Part shown: positions 9,170-17,881 of the stretch, one piece after another | Layout: every line of letters starts with the position of its first letter | How positions within the stretch are numbered: position 1 is the first letter of the stretch | Assembly (NCBI GenBank): GCA_038396625.1 | Contig: CP121688.1 | Coordinates: 1,922,001 to 1,986,000, forward strand | Length of the DNA stretch: 64,000 nt | Reading direction: 5' to 3' | Origin: G038396625 sp038396625 | GTDB taxonomy: Bacteria; Bacillota; Clostridia; Peptostreptococcales; Thermotaleaceae | Notes under the pieces: model-generated | Seen by the model: the letters and a program-made list of their open reading frames with translations, nothing else | What the model was told of the DNA's origin: nothing | The model's database searches: none | Translations under genes and position numbers: made by a program

Positions 9170-10294
9170 ATGAAAGTAAAAAGATATATCGCAAGCGATA
9201 CACAAGAGGCAATGTTGAAAGTAAAAGCTGAGTTAGGGACAAATGCTGTCATTTTACATTCTAGAAAAATTAAGCGACCTGGTATTATGGGTATCTTTAG
9301 AAAGCCATTAATTGAAATGGTAGCGGCTATTGATGAAAGCAATGAAAAACAAGAGAATAAAACGAACATGATAGCAGATCGTAAGAATACCAATACGCAA
9401 GATGAGTTAAATACAATAGAAGTATTACAGTCACAAGTAGAGAATATCCAAGATTTATTAAGTAATTTTATTCATAAAGTAGAACAAGTAGATAATCATG
9501 TAAAGGAAAAAGAACCATTACTATTTAGCAAATATTATGACCTCCTTCTATCAAATAATGTTGAGAAAAGTATTGTTGATAAAATAATGAAGATAGCACA
9601 TAAACAGGTAAGTTTTTCAAGTGAAAATGAAGAAGTTATTAAAAAGGCATTAAAAATTATTATTAAAGAATATCTAGGTACGCCTAAACCTATTATTGAA
9701 AAAGATAAAGATCAAAAAAGGATTGTTTTTGTAGGTCCTACGGGTGTGGGTAAAACGACAACGCTTGCGAAATTAGCTGCAAAAATGTCAATACTGGGTA
9801 ACAAATCTGTTGGACTTATAACAGCAGATACCTATAGAATAGCAGCAGTTGAACAATTGAGAACCTATGGAGAAATTTTAGATATTCCTGTAAAGGTTAT
9901 ATACGAACCTCAAGAAATACAGGAAGCAATAGAACAATACTATGACAAGGATATTATTTTCATTGATACAGCGGGAAGAAATCATAGGTTAGAGAATCAG
10001 TTGGAAGATGTTAATAAAATAATAAGTTATGTGGAAAATCCAGAAGTTTTTTTAGTTATTAGCGCGACAACTGGGTATACAGATATTACAAATATTATCC
10101 AAGCATATGATTTTATAAAGCGTTATAAATTATTGTTTACGAAATTAGATGAATCTAATGCCATAGGAAATATTCTAAATACAAAATTATTAACAAAAAA
10201 AGAACTATCTTATTTTACTACCGGACAAAGTGTTCCAGATGATATAGAAATAGCAAATCCAGAAAAAATTGCAAACATAATTGTGGGTGAATAG
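9170..10294 (+). CDS. flhF: FlhF, SRP-type GTPase for flagellar placement
   Basis: FlhF is an SRP-family GTPase that helps determine where and how many flagella are built. The 374-residue product has the typical start MKVKRYIASDTQEAMLKVKAELG, a variable B domain (about residues 60-170) and the NG GTPase domain. The G1 motif is GPTGVGKTTTLAKLAAK, a later motif is DTAGRNH, and TKLDE marks base recognition. ATG 9170 fits the family N-terminus; the GTG at 9161 lies inside the ribosome site. It pairs with flhG immediately downstream. Confidence 0.96.
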   Translation: MKVKRYIASDTQEAMLKVKAELGTNAVILHSRKIKRPGIMGIFRKPLIEMVAAIDESNEKQENKTNMIADRKNTNTQDELNTIEVLQSQVENIQDLLSNFIHKVEQVDNHVKEKEPLLFSKYYDLLLSNNVEKSIVDKIMKIAHKQVSFSSENEEVIKKALKIIIKEYLGTPKPIIEKDKDQKRIVFVGPTGVGKTTTLAKLAAKMSILGNKSVGLITADTYRIAAVEQLRTYGEILDIPVKVIYEPQEIQEAIEQYYDKDIIFIDTAGRNHRLENQLEDVNKIISYVENPEVFLVISATTGYTDITNIIQAYDFIKRYKLLFTKLDESNAIGNILNTKLLTKKELSYFTTGQSVPDDIEIANPEKIANIIVGE

Positions 10295-10295
10295 C

Positions 10296-11210
10296 ATGAA
10301 AGATCAAGCAGAAAAACTAAGAGAAATGATTACAAATATAAAAAAAAGAAATCAAGATTTGACTAAAGACACTTCGTTCATAAACGGTACTAATGTAAGG
10401 AATAACGCTAGGATTATTGCGATTACAAGTGGGAAAGGAGGCGTAGGTAAATCTAATTTCACAATCAACCTAGGTTTAGCATTGACAAAGGTAGGCTATA
10501 AAGTGACGATTTTAGATGCTGATTTAGGGTTAGCCAATATCGATGTGATTGTAGGACTAATCCCTAAATACACATTAGCACATGTGATAAGAAGCGAAAA
10601 AACAATAGAAGAAATTATTGTGGAAGGACCTAATGGGATCAAACTAATATCTGGAGGTTCAGGACTAAAAGAATTAGTTGACTTAACAAATGAACAGTTA
10701 TTACATTTGATCAATAATCTTAAGCATGTGGAGAAGTTTTCTGACTTTATTTTAATAGATACTGGTGCAGGAATCAATAATTCTGTCTTATCCTTCGTAA
10801 ATGCAGCAAGTGAAATTATTTTAGTAACTACCCCAGAGCCTACGTCTATTACAGATGCTTATGCAATGATTAAAAATATTTTATCTAAAGATAAGGACAA
10901 AATTATTAATGTACTAATCAACCGAGTTGAAAGTTATCAAGAAGGGCTAGAAATTTTTAACAAATTAAATACAGCGGCACAAAGATTTTTAAAGGCGCAA
11001 TTGACGAGTTTAGGATATTTATTTGATGATATTTTGGTTTCTAGGTCTGTAAAATCACAAAATCCATTTATTTTAAAGTATCCAAACAGCTTAATTAGTA
11101 AAGGCGTAGATGAAATAGCAGCTAGACTAATCAATGAAAAGCCTTTGGAAGTTCATGAAATTACTGGAATGAGACGATTTATTGATAAACTCTTAAATTA
11201 TTATAAATAG
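10296..11210 (+). CDS. flhG: FlhG (YlxH), MinD-like ATPase for flagellar number control
   Basis: FlhG is a MinD/ParA-type ATPase that acts with FlhF in flagellar patterning and C-ring assembly. The N-terminal amphipathic stretch DQAEKLREMI matches the family motif that stimulates FlhF GTPase. The deviant Walker A motif GKGGVGKSNFTINLG follows, then the DADLGLANIDV Walker A' region and DTGAGI. A basic amphipathic C-terminal helix (RRFIDKLLNYYK) could bind membrane. ATG 10296 lies one base after the flhF stop; the upstream TTG is not needed. A 156-base gap follows, the largest inside the flagellar operon. Confidence 0.95.
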   Translation: MKDQAEKLREMITNIKKRNQDLTKDTSFINGTNVRNNARIIAITSGKGGVGKSNFTINLGLALTKVGYKVTILDADLGLANIDVIVGLIPKYTLAHVIRSEKTIEEIIVEGPNGIKLISGGSGLKELVDLTNEQLLHLINNLKHVEKFSDFILIDTGAGINNSVLSFVNAASEIILVTTPEPTSITDAYAMIKNILSKDKDKIINVLINRVESYQEGLEIFNKLNTAAQRFLKAQLTSLGYLFDDILVSRSVKSQNPFILKYPNSLISKGVDEIAARLINEKPLEVHEITGMRRFIDKLLNYYK

Positions 11211-11366
11211 TAGTGATTAGACTGAAAAAATATAAGAGAGATATGAGAATAATGATAAATTAATACATAGACATATTGATAGCAAGTTTTTGGCTGTAAT
11301 AGTTTGAGCAATATAACTAAAAAATTTTTAAAATAATGCATTTTAACATGAAAGTAGGGTTCGCTT

Positions 11367-12035
11367 ATGAAAGATAAAAGCATGCCGAATATTGGAGAAC
11401 GAATCGAGATAGAATTAATTGATTCTAATATAGGAATTAAAAAAAAGCAATTAACCAGTCAAGTCATGGATAAAATCAATGATTATACGATATTTGTTGC
11501 AACGCCAATCTATCATAATGTTTTGTTTCCTATTACGATCGGTACAACGATTAAAATCAAATATTTCAAAAAAAGCATAGGTATGTATGTTTTTACAGCT
11601 GAAGTGATAGGCCGAAAAAATATACAGGGGCTATCTTATATAAAAGTAAAGAGAACAAGTGATATTACACGAGCGCAGAGAAGGAATTTTTTTAGATTAG
11701 AAGTTTTACTTAATGCCCAAATAAAACAACTCAAACCATACGATGCAGAGGAAAAAGTAATAAATGCATTAACAAAAGACATAAGTGGTGGTGGTACAAG
11801 AATTATTAGTAAAGAAAACTTAGAAGTAAATAGCATTGTAGAGATAAGGGTAGAAATGGAGCAAGAACCTATTGTGCTCAAGGGAAAAGTAATAAGATGT
11901 GTTTCATATGAAGAATCTGATTATAACTATGAGTCAGCAATTGTTTTTGTAAATATCCATGAGAAGACTAGAGAACAAATAATATCGTTTATTTTCGATT
12001 ACCAAAGAAAAATGAAAAAAAAAGGATTGATCTAA
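11367..12035 (+). CDS. PilZ-domain flagellar brake protein (YcgR/DgrA type)
   Basis: This 222-residue protein has an N-terminal YcgR-type domain (about residues 5-100) and a C-terminal PilZ domain. The c-di-GMP binding pattern is visible as RAQRRNFFRLEV (RxxxR type) and DISGGGTRI (D/N-x-S-x-x-G), about 30 residues apart. Family members bind c-di-GMP and slow the motor by contacting MotA or the switch. It abuts cheB with no spacing and follows flhG, so it is part of the motility operon. The role as a brake is inferred from family and context. In Bacillus the equivalent gene (ypfA/dgrA) is not in the fla/che operon. Confidence 0.9.
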   Translation: MKDKSMPNIGERIEIELIDSNIGIKKKQLTSQVMDKINDYTIFVATPIYHNVLFPITIGTTIKIKYFKKSIGMYVFTAEVIGRKNIQGLSYIKVKRTSDITRAQRRNFFRLEVLLNAQIKQLKPYDAEEKVINALTKDISGGGTRIISKENLEVNSIVEIRVEMEQEPIVLKGKVIRCVSYEESDYNYESAIVFVNIHEKTREQIISFIFDYQRKMKKKGLI

Positions 12036-13106
12036 ATGAATAAAGTAAGAGTTTTGGTAGTTGATGATTCTGCTTTTATGCGGAAAATTATTTCAGATAT
12101 GATAGCATTAGATAAAGAATTTATTGTGGTAGGCACAGCAAGAAATGGCAAGGAAGCAATCCAAAAAATTAAGGAACTGTCTCCTCATGTGGTTACGATG
12201 GACGTAGAAATGCCTGAAATGGATGGTTTAGCCGCTCTAGATGTTATTATGAAACAGTTTGCTCGACCTGTGGTAATGCTTAGCAGCTTAACCAATGAAG
12301 GAGCTGATGCTACATTAAAAGCTTTGGAATTAGGTGCTGTTGATTTTATAACAAAGCCCGTCAATGTATTTAAAGTAAACACAGAAGAAATACAAGCACA
12401 ATTAATTGAAAAGATTAAAGTTGCATCAAGAGTAAAAGTAAGCCAAAATAAACTTTTTCGGCCTTCTACAAAAAAAATGGAGATCAAAAGCAGAGAAAAA
12501 ACCTCTGTTTTACTAGATGAAAACAAATCCATAAAAAAAATAGTTGCTATAGGTACTTCAACGGGTGGACCCAAAGCATTACAAGAGATTATACCATATC
12601 TACCTAAAAATATTCCAGCAAGTATTTTGATTGTACAACATATGCCTCCAGGTTTCACCAAATCTTTGGCAGAACGTTTAAATAATATATCTGCAATAAA
12701 CGTAAAAGAGGCAGAAAATAATGAAACTTTGTTGGCAGGATGGGCATATATTGCACCTGGTGACCATCACTTAGAATTAAAAAATGAAGGAAACCTATTA
12801 AAAATCAAGCTAACGAAGACAAAACCAGTTTCTGGACATAGACCTTCTGTGGATGTAATGATGAACTCATTGGCACAATTGAATTTAGGGGATAAGGTTA
12901 TTAGTGTGATTATGACAGGAATGGGTTCTGATGGAGCAGAAGGGATGAAAAATATTAAGCTAAATAAGGGCTATACTGTTGCACAAGATGAAGCGACTTG
13001 TGTAGTTTATGGAATGCCAAAGTCTGCAATTAATTTAGGTTGCATTGATAAAATTGTGCCGCTACATGATATTGCGGGGACAATAACACAAACTGTGGGG
13101 GTGTAA
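12036..13106 (+). CDS. cheB: CheB, chemotaxis methylesterase/deamidase
   Basis: CheB removes methyl groups from chemoreceptor glutamates for adaptation. The 356-residue product has a receiver domain (about residues 1-125) with phospho-acceptor D56 in VVTMDVEMPEMDG and K108 in ITKPV. A linker follows, then the C-terminal methylesterase domain. The catalytic triad is visible: S175 in GTSTGGPKAL, H202 in QHMPPGFT and D299 in MGSDGAEGM. It starts directly at the stop of the PilZ gene (TAA then ATG). No cheR is visible in this window, so the methyltransferase must be elsewhere. Confidence 0.97.
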   Translation: MNKVRVLVVDDSAFMRKIISDMIALDKEFIVVGTARNGKEAIQKIKELSPHVVTMDVEMPEMDGLAALDVIMKQFARPVVMLSSLTNEGADATLKALELGAVDFITKPVNVFKVNTEEIQAQLIEKIKVASRVKVSQNKLFRPSTKKMEIKSREKTSVLLDENKSIKKIVAIGTSTGGPKALQEIIPYLPKNIPASILIVQHMPPGFTKSLAERLNNISAINVKEAENNETLLAGWAYIAPGDHHLELKNEGNLLKIKLTKTKPVSGHRPSVDVMMNSLAQLNLGDKVISVIMTGMGSDGAEGMKNIKLNKGYTVAQDEATCVVYGMPKSAINLGCIDKIVPLHDIAGTITQTVGV

Positions 13107-13111
13107 AGTGT

Positions 13112-15133
13112 ATGGATATGAGCCAGTATTTAGAAATTTTTATTGAAGAGTCAAAAGAAAATTTGCAGAACATGAATCAAAGTTTGCTGGAATTAGAGCA
13201 AAATCCCAAAGATAATGGCATCGTTCATGAGATTTTTAGAATAGCACATACGCTAAAAGGTATGTCCAGTACCATGGGATTTAGTAAAATTGCAAGCCTT
13301 ACCCATCAAATGGAAAATGTATTGCAATCTTTAAGAAATGATGAAATAAGCGTTTCTGAAAGGATTATTGATGTATTATTTGAATGTCTTGACATGTTAG
13401 AAGAATACATTAATAAAATTGTGCACACAGGAGAAGAAGGGAATATTGATGCACACTATTTAATTGAAAAACTAAACCATATTTTACATGGAGAGCAGGC
13501 ACCTGAAGCTGAAAAAGAAGATAAAATAGATACGCACGCTATCGGTATTGAGGTAGAGGAACATTCTAAAAAAGTTTTAATAAGAGCTACAGAAGAAGGT
13601 TATTATTGTTATAAGCTACAGATCGATTTAAATCCTAACTGTATGCTAAAATCAGCCAGAGCTTTTATCATTTTTAATACACTGGAAAAGCATAGTGAGA
13701 TATTAAAATCTAATCCATCTGTAGAAGATATTGAAGATGAAAAATTTAATACAAGCTTTGAATTAATTATTGTAACAAAATATGTCGAAGAAGATATAAA
13801 GGAAAAAATAATCAATATATCAGAAGTAGAAAATGTTTTTGTTGAAGAAATTGATATGGATACAGTAGGTGTACTATCTGAAGATATGGTTGAAAATTCT
13901 GTAATATTGGATAATAATTTAACTGAAAAAAATCTGAGTCATGAGGGGGAAAAAGAAGACGGAGAAAATCACTCTAAGAAGCCTAAATTAGGGAAAACTG
14001 TAAGGGTTGATATTGACAGATTAGATAATTTAATGAATCTTGTTAGCGAACTAATTATTACTAGATCGAGACTTCAGGATATTGATGCTTTAGGTAAAAG
14101 GCACAATATGAATGAAGCAATAGAATATCTTGAACGAATTACTACAAATTTACATGATGCGGTAATGAAAGTAAGGATGGTCCCTATTGAAAGAGTTTTT
14201 AATAGATTTCCTAGAATGGTGAGAGATCTTTCAAAAGAATTAGGTAAAGAGATTTCTTTAATAATGTCAGGTGAAGAAACAGAAGTAGATAGAACAGTAA
14301 TTGATGAAATTGGGGATCCTCTTATTCATCTTATAAGAAATTCCATTGACCATGGAATAGAGAATCCAGAGACGAGAAAGAAATATGGGAAATCAGAAGT
14401 TGGAATAGTTAAGCTCAAAGCTTACCCTGATGGGAATAACGTAGTAATAGAAGTAGAAGATGATGGAGATGGCATAGACATTGAAAAAGTAAAGAAAAAA
14501 GCAATTAAAAAGGGACTTGTAACAAATGAGCAATGTGAAAATATGGAAGATAAAGAGATCGTAAACTTTTTATTCAAATCGGGCTTTAGTACTGCAGAGA
14601 AAATATCAGATATCTCTGGAAGAGGTGTAGGTTTAGATGTGGTGAAAACAAAGATTGAATCATTAGGAGGAATTGTAGAAATACAGACCACCAAGTCTCG
14701 GGGGAGCAAATTTACGATAAGGTTACCATTAACGCTTGCAATTATACAGGCACTTTTAGTGAACATTGGTTTAGAAAAATATGCAATTCCTCTTAATTCA
14801 ATAAAAGAAATTGTGACCATCCAGGCCAAAGACATACGCAAAATACAGCATCAAGAAATTGTTTTATATAGAAATACAACATTACCTATATTGCGCTTAG
14901 CTGATATTTTAGAGATTAGTAATAGGAATGATGATGAGACAAACTTAACTGTAGTTGTGGTAAAAAAAGGAGATAAGACTGCAGGATTAATTGTAGACGA
15001 TTTAATTGGGCAACAAGAAATTGTTATTAAATCTTTAGGAAAATTTTTATCAGGAATTAAAATTATTGCTGGAGCTACGATTTTAGGCAATGGACAAGTT
15101 GCACTTATTATTGATACAAATTCCCTTTTTTAA
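13112..15133 (+). CDS. cheA: CheA, chemotaxis histidine kinase
   Basis: CheA phosphorylates CheY and CheB in response to receptors. Domains of the 673-residue product in order are: HPt (about residues 1-105) with the phosphorylated H46 in RIAHTLKGMSSTMGF; the P2 CheY/CheB docking domain (about 160-255); dimerisation helices starting near KTVRVDIDRLDNLMNLV (about 292); the ATPase domain with HLIRNSIDHGIE (N box), DDGDGID (G1) and GRGVGLDVV (G2); and the C-terminal CheW-like regulatory domain from about 540. All catalytic motifs are intact. The start is ATG 13112, with a second ATG two codons later. Confidence 0.98.
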   Translation: MDMSQYLEIFIEESKENLQNMNQSLLELEQNPKDNGIVHEIFRIAHTLKGMSSTMGFSKIASLTHQMENVLQSLRNDEISVSERIIDVLFECLDMLEEYINKIVHTGEEGNIDAHYLIEKLNHILHGEQAPEAEKEDKIDTHAIGIEVEEHSKKVLIRATEEGYYCYKLQIDLNPNCMLKSARAFIIFNTLEKHSEILKSNPSVEDIEDEKFNTSFELIIVTKYVEEDIKEKIINISEVENVFVEEIDMDTVGVLSEDMVENSVILDNNLTEKNLSHEGEKEDGENHSKKPKLGKTVRVDIDRLDNLMNLVSELIITRSRLQDIDALGKRHNMNEAIEYLERITTNLHDAVMKVRMVPIERVFNRFPRMVRDLSKELGKEISLIMSGEETEVDRTVIDEIGDPLIHLIRNSIDHGIENPETRKKYGKSEVGIVKLKAYPDGNNVVIEVEDDGDGIDIEKVKKKAIKKGLVTNEQCENMEDKEIVNFLFKSGFSTAEKISDISGRGVGLDVVKTKIESLGGIVEIQTTKSRGSKFTIRLPLTLAIIQALLVNIGLEKYAIPLNSIKEIVTIQAKDIRKIQHQEIVLYRNTTLPILRLADILEISNRNDDETNLTVVVVKKGDKTAGLIVDDLIGQQEIVIKSLGKFLSGIKIIAGATILGNGQVALIIDTNSLF

Positions 15134-15169
15134 TATAAAATCCTTGTATGGCAAAGGAGAGAGTAGACA

Positions 15170-15640
15170 ATGATAGAGAATTTAACGAGTACACAGAATC
15201 AGTATGTATTATTCAGACTGGATAATGAATATTATGGAATAGATATTCTTAACGTACAAACAATTGAAAAAGTTATGAACATCACAAGAGTTCCTCGTGC
15301 TTTGGACTATGTAGAAGGTGTAATCAATCTTAGGGGAGAGATTGTTCCAGTTATAAACCTTAGAAAAAGATTTTTGCTTCCAGAGATAAAGGTAAATGAA
15401 GAATCAAGGATTATTATTGTTTCTATTGAGGACACAGTGATAGGTTTGTTGGTAGATGGTTCTTCAGAAGTTTTACAATTAGCTGCTGAAGATATTGATG
15501 ATGTTTCTAATATTACAGATAGTATTAGAAATGATTATATAAAGGGAATAGGGAAAAAGGACAATAGAATCATTATTTTACTAGATTTAAAAAAAGTTTT
15601 AGGAAGCATTGAAAATAGTGAAGATACTGAGATAATTTAA
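15170..15640 (+). CDS. cheW: CheW, receptor-kinase coupling protein
   Basis: CheW links chemoreceptors to CheA in the signalling array. The 156-residue product is a single CheW/SH3-like domain. It opens with TQNQYVLFRLDNEYYGIDILNVQTIEK, continues with the conserved VINLRGEIVPVINLRKRF stretch, then ESRIIIVSI and the end of the domain near IIILLDLKKVLG. GGAGAG precedes the ATG. It sits between cheA and cheC in the standard Clostridia order. Confidence 0.97.
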   Translation: MIENLTSTQNQYVLFRLDNEYYGIDILNVQTIEKVMNITRVPRALDYVEGVINLRGEIVPVINLRKRFLLPEIKVNEESRIIIVSIEDTVIGLLVDGSSEVLQLAAEDIDDVSNITDSIRNDYIKGIGKKDNRIIILLDLKKVLGSIENSEDTEII

Positions 15641-15652
15641 GGTGGGATGGCT

Positions 15653-16270
15653 ATGGGAATTTCTATAGAAGAAATGAATAGTATACAATTGGATGTTTTA
15701 AAAGAAGTAGGAAATATAGGGGCAGGTAATGCGGCTACTGCATTGGCAAAAATGCTTGATAAAAAAATTGATATGAATGTACCCAAAGTTGAAATTTTTG
15801 AATTTAAAGATGTATCAGAGCTTTTAGGAGGTGCAGAAAAACCAGTCAGTGGGATATACTTCCATGTGGATGGTGATTTAACAGGAGATATTTTGTTTAT
15901 ACTGCCTATAAAGTCTTCAAAATTATTAACAAATATGCTAATAGGGAAGCAAGATGATTCAGAAATATTAGATGAAATAGATCAATCGGCGCTACAAGAA
16001 ATAGGCAATATTCTGGCTGGGTCCTATATCTCTTCTTTGACCACGTTAACAAAATTAAACATGAAGATCTCAATTCCTTCTTTGTCTATTGATATGGCAG
16101 GAGCTATATTAAGTGTACCCATTATTCAACATGGCCAAGTTGGAGATAAAGTATTATTAATAGAAACACAATTTCATGAAGGCGAAAAAGATATAAAAGG
16201 ATTTTTTTTCTTGATACCAGATGCGGAATCCTTTGAAGTATTACTAAAAAGCTTAGGAGTATTAGAATAA
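15653..16270 (+). CDS. cheC: CheC, CheY-P phosphatase
   Basis: CheC dephosphorylates CheY-P and is stimulated by CheD. The 205-residue product carries two copies of the active-site pattern on helices, LKEVGNIGAGNAATALAKML and ALQEIGNILAGSYISSLT, each with the Glu-x-x-Asn pair. It lacks the FliN domain found in FliY. The start is placed at ATG 15653, six bases after GGTGGG at 15641-15646; the ATG at 15647 would overlap that site. Its stop overlaps the cheD start by one base, fitting the CheC-CheD complex. Confidence 0.95.
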   Translation: MGISIEEMNSIQLDVLKEVGNIGAGNAATALAKMLDKKIDMNVPKVEIFEFKDVSELLGGAEKPVSGIYFHVDGDLTGDILFILPIKSSKLLTNMLIGKQDDSEILDEIDQSALQEIGNILAGSYISSLTTLTKLNMKISIPSLSIDMAGAILSVPIIQHGQVGDKVLLIETQFHEGEKDIKGFFFLIPDAESFEVLLKSLGVLE

Positions 16271-16755
16271 TGAGCGAGATAATTAAAGTAGGAATGGCAG
16301 ATTTAAATGTTACCAAAAAAGAAGGGATTTTAACAACATTAGGATTAGGCTCCTGTGTAGGAGTTACTTTATACGATCCTATTACAAAGGTGGCAGGGCT
16401 TGTACATGTGATGTTACCATCCAGCAAAAGTATACGCAATCGAAATAATCCTGCTAAATTTGCAGACACAGGTGTCACATTGTTATTAGAAAAGGTTGTA
16501 CAATTGGGAGCTAATAAAGAAAGGCTAGTATGCAAATTGGCTGGGGGAGCGCAAATGTTTTCCTTTGCTAATAAAAATGACATTATGAAAATTGGTGAAA
16601 GGAATGTAATTGCTACAAAGGAAATATTAAAGGAGTTAAAAATACCTATAGTAGCAGAAGATACAGGAGGAAATTTTGGTAGGACCATTGAACTTTATTC
16701 AAATACAGGAGTACTTTTTGTGAAGACAATAGGTCATGGTGTGAAACAAATATGA
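16270..16755 (+). CDS. cheD: CheD, receptor glutamine deamidase
   Basis: CheD deamidates receptor glutamines and binds CheC. The 161-residue product has the catalytic cysteine C29 in LGLGSCVGVTLYD and histidine H46 in GLVHVMLP, with a Thr nearby at residues 22-23, as expected for the Cys-His-Thr site. The KLAGGAQMF and DTGGNFGRTIEL segments are also family features. The start codon overlaps the cheC stop (TAATG). Together with FliY and CheC it makes a complete Gram-positive, methylation-independent adaptation module. Confidence 0.96.
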   Translation: MSEIIKVGMADLNVTKKEGILTTLGLGSCVGVTLYDPITKVAGLVHVMLPSSKSIRNRNNPAKFADTGVTLLLEKVVQLGANKERLVCKLAGGAQMFSFANKNDIMKIGERNVIATKEILKELKIPIVAEDTGGNFGRTIELYSNTGVLFVKTIGHGVKQI

Positions 16756-16770
16756 ATGGAGTTTTATTTT

Positions 16771-17106
16771 ATGAAAAGATTAAGATCCATACCATATATT
16801 CTACTGGGTTTTTCTATTTTTGTTAGTACAGTTATTGCTATGGTTCAAAATATGAGTTTTACTTTATTTTGCAAAAGAACAACAATATTCTTTCTAGTAA
16901 CATTTATATCCTCAAAAATGTGTATAAATAGTATTATTAAAACAAAAGAATTTCAAATCAATCCAAGTGAGATGAATATCGTCATTCCCTATGATAAGGT
17001 TGAATTAGAAACTGATACAAAACAAACAGAGGATGATTTTGCACTTTTAGACGTTGACCAATTAAAAACAAAGACCAATTCTAAAGTCGTTGAGAAAATC
17101 AACTAA
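16771..17106 (+). CDS. Small two-helix membrane protein of unknown function
   Basis: I do not recognise this gene. The 111-residue product has two hydrophobic segments, at about residues 7-26 and 34-52, joined by a short loop containing a Cys and a basic patch (CKRT), then a polar cytoplasmic-looking tail of about 55 residues rich in Asp, Lys and Thr. I chose ATG 16771 because GGAG lies 9 bases upstream; an ATG at 16756, directly after the cheD stop, is the alternative. It lies between cheD and sigD with tight spacing and codon use like its neighbours, so it is probably a real motility-operon gene. Position resembles swrB/ylxL of Bacillus only loosely, as that gene lies after sigD. Confidence 0.7.
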   Translation: MKRLRSIPYILLGFSIFVSTVIAMVQNMSFTLFCKRTTIFFLVTFISSKMCINSIIKTKEFQINPSEMNIVIPYDKVELETDTKQTEDDFALLDVDQLKTKTNSKVVEKIN

Positions 17107-17123
17107 GCTTAGGGGGCAATAAA

Positions 17124-17861
17124 ATGACACCTAATACACAGCTATGGAACGAATACGTAAAAACAAAAGATAAAAAAATAAAAGATCAGCTAATTATTAA
17201 ATATGTTGAATTAGTTAAAATAATTGCTGGACGACTATATAATAATTATGGAAACAATGTGGAGTTTGAAGATCTAGTTAGTTATGGAATTTTTGGTTTG
17301 TTAGATGCTATAGATAAATTTGATCTAACTAAAAACGTAAAATTTGAAACATATGCTTATATTAGGATAAGAGGAGCTATTATTGATCAACTCAGAATTT
17401 TAGATTGGGTGCCTAGATCTGTTAGACAAAAACATAAAAAAATTGAAGATGCTTACAAATCTATCGAAAATAAATTTGGCAGAAGTGCAAATGATCAAGA
17501 AGTTGCAGAAATATTGAATATATCACTAGAGGAACTAAATGGAATATTATCTGAAATTCATTCATTTTCTATCGTTTCATTAGAAGAAAAAATTTCAAAT
17601 AATACAAACTTTTCTATAGCAGATGAATATGTCCATAATGAACCACAATCCTATTTTGAGCAAGAAGAAATAAAACAAATACTATTAAATACCTTGGAAA
17701 CTTTATCAGAAAGAGAAAAGAAAATCATTAGTTTATATTACTATTCAGAATTGACTTACAAAGAAATTTCATCGATCTTAGGCGTTTCTGAATCAAGAAT
17801 TTCTCAATTACATACAAAAGCAATTATAAAATTAAGAAAAAAACTAGATAAACTTCTTTAA
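17124..17861 (+). CDS. sigD: SigD/FliA, flagellar sigma factor (sigma-28)
   Basis: This RNA polymerase sigma factor drives late flagellar, motility and autolysin genes. The 245-residue product has region 2 with FEDLVSYGIFGLLDAIDKFD and KFETYAYIRIRGAIIDQLR, followed by DWVPRSVRQK, a hallmark of the FliA/WhiG family. Region 3 follows, then region 4 with LSEREKKIISLYYYSELTYKEIS and a helix-turn-helix ending in SRISQLHTKAIIKLRKKL. AGGGGG precedes the ATG. As in Bacillus it lies near the distal end of the fla/che operon. No anti-sigma flgM is present in the window. Confidence 0.97.
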   Translation: MTPNTQLWNEYVKTKDKKIKDQLIIKYVELVKIIAGRLYNNYGNNVEFEDLVSYGIFGLLDAIDKFDLTKNVKFETYAYIRIRGAIIDQLRILDWVPRSVRQKHKKIEDAYKSIENKFGRSANDQEVAEILNISLEELNGILSEIHSFSIVSLEEKISNNTNFSIADEYVHNEPQSYFEQEEIKQILLNTLETLSEREKKIISLYYYSELTYKEISSILGVSESRISQLHTKAIIKLRKKLDKLL

Positions 17862-17881
17862 AATCTAAGGTGGGGATGATA

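Noticed and set aside
11211..11366. Small ORF in the gap before the PilZ gene
   Set aside because: All frames are interrupted after a few codons on the + strand.
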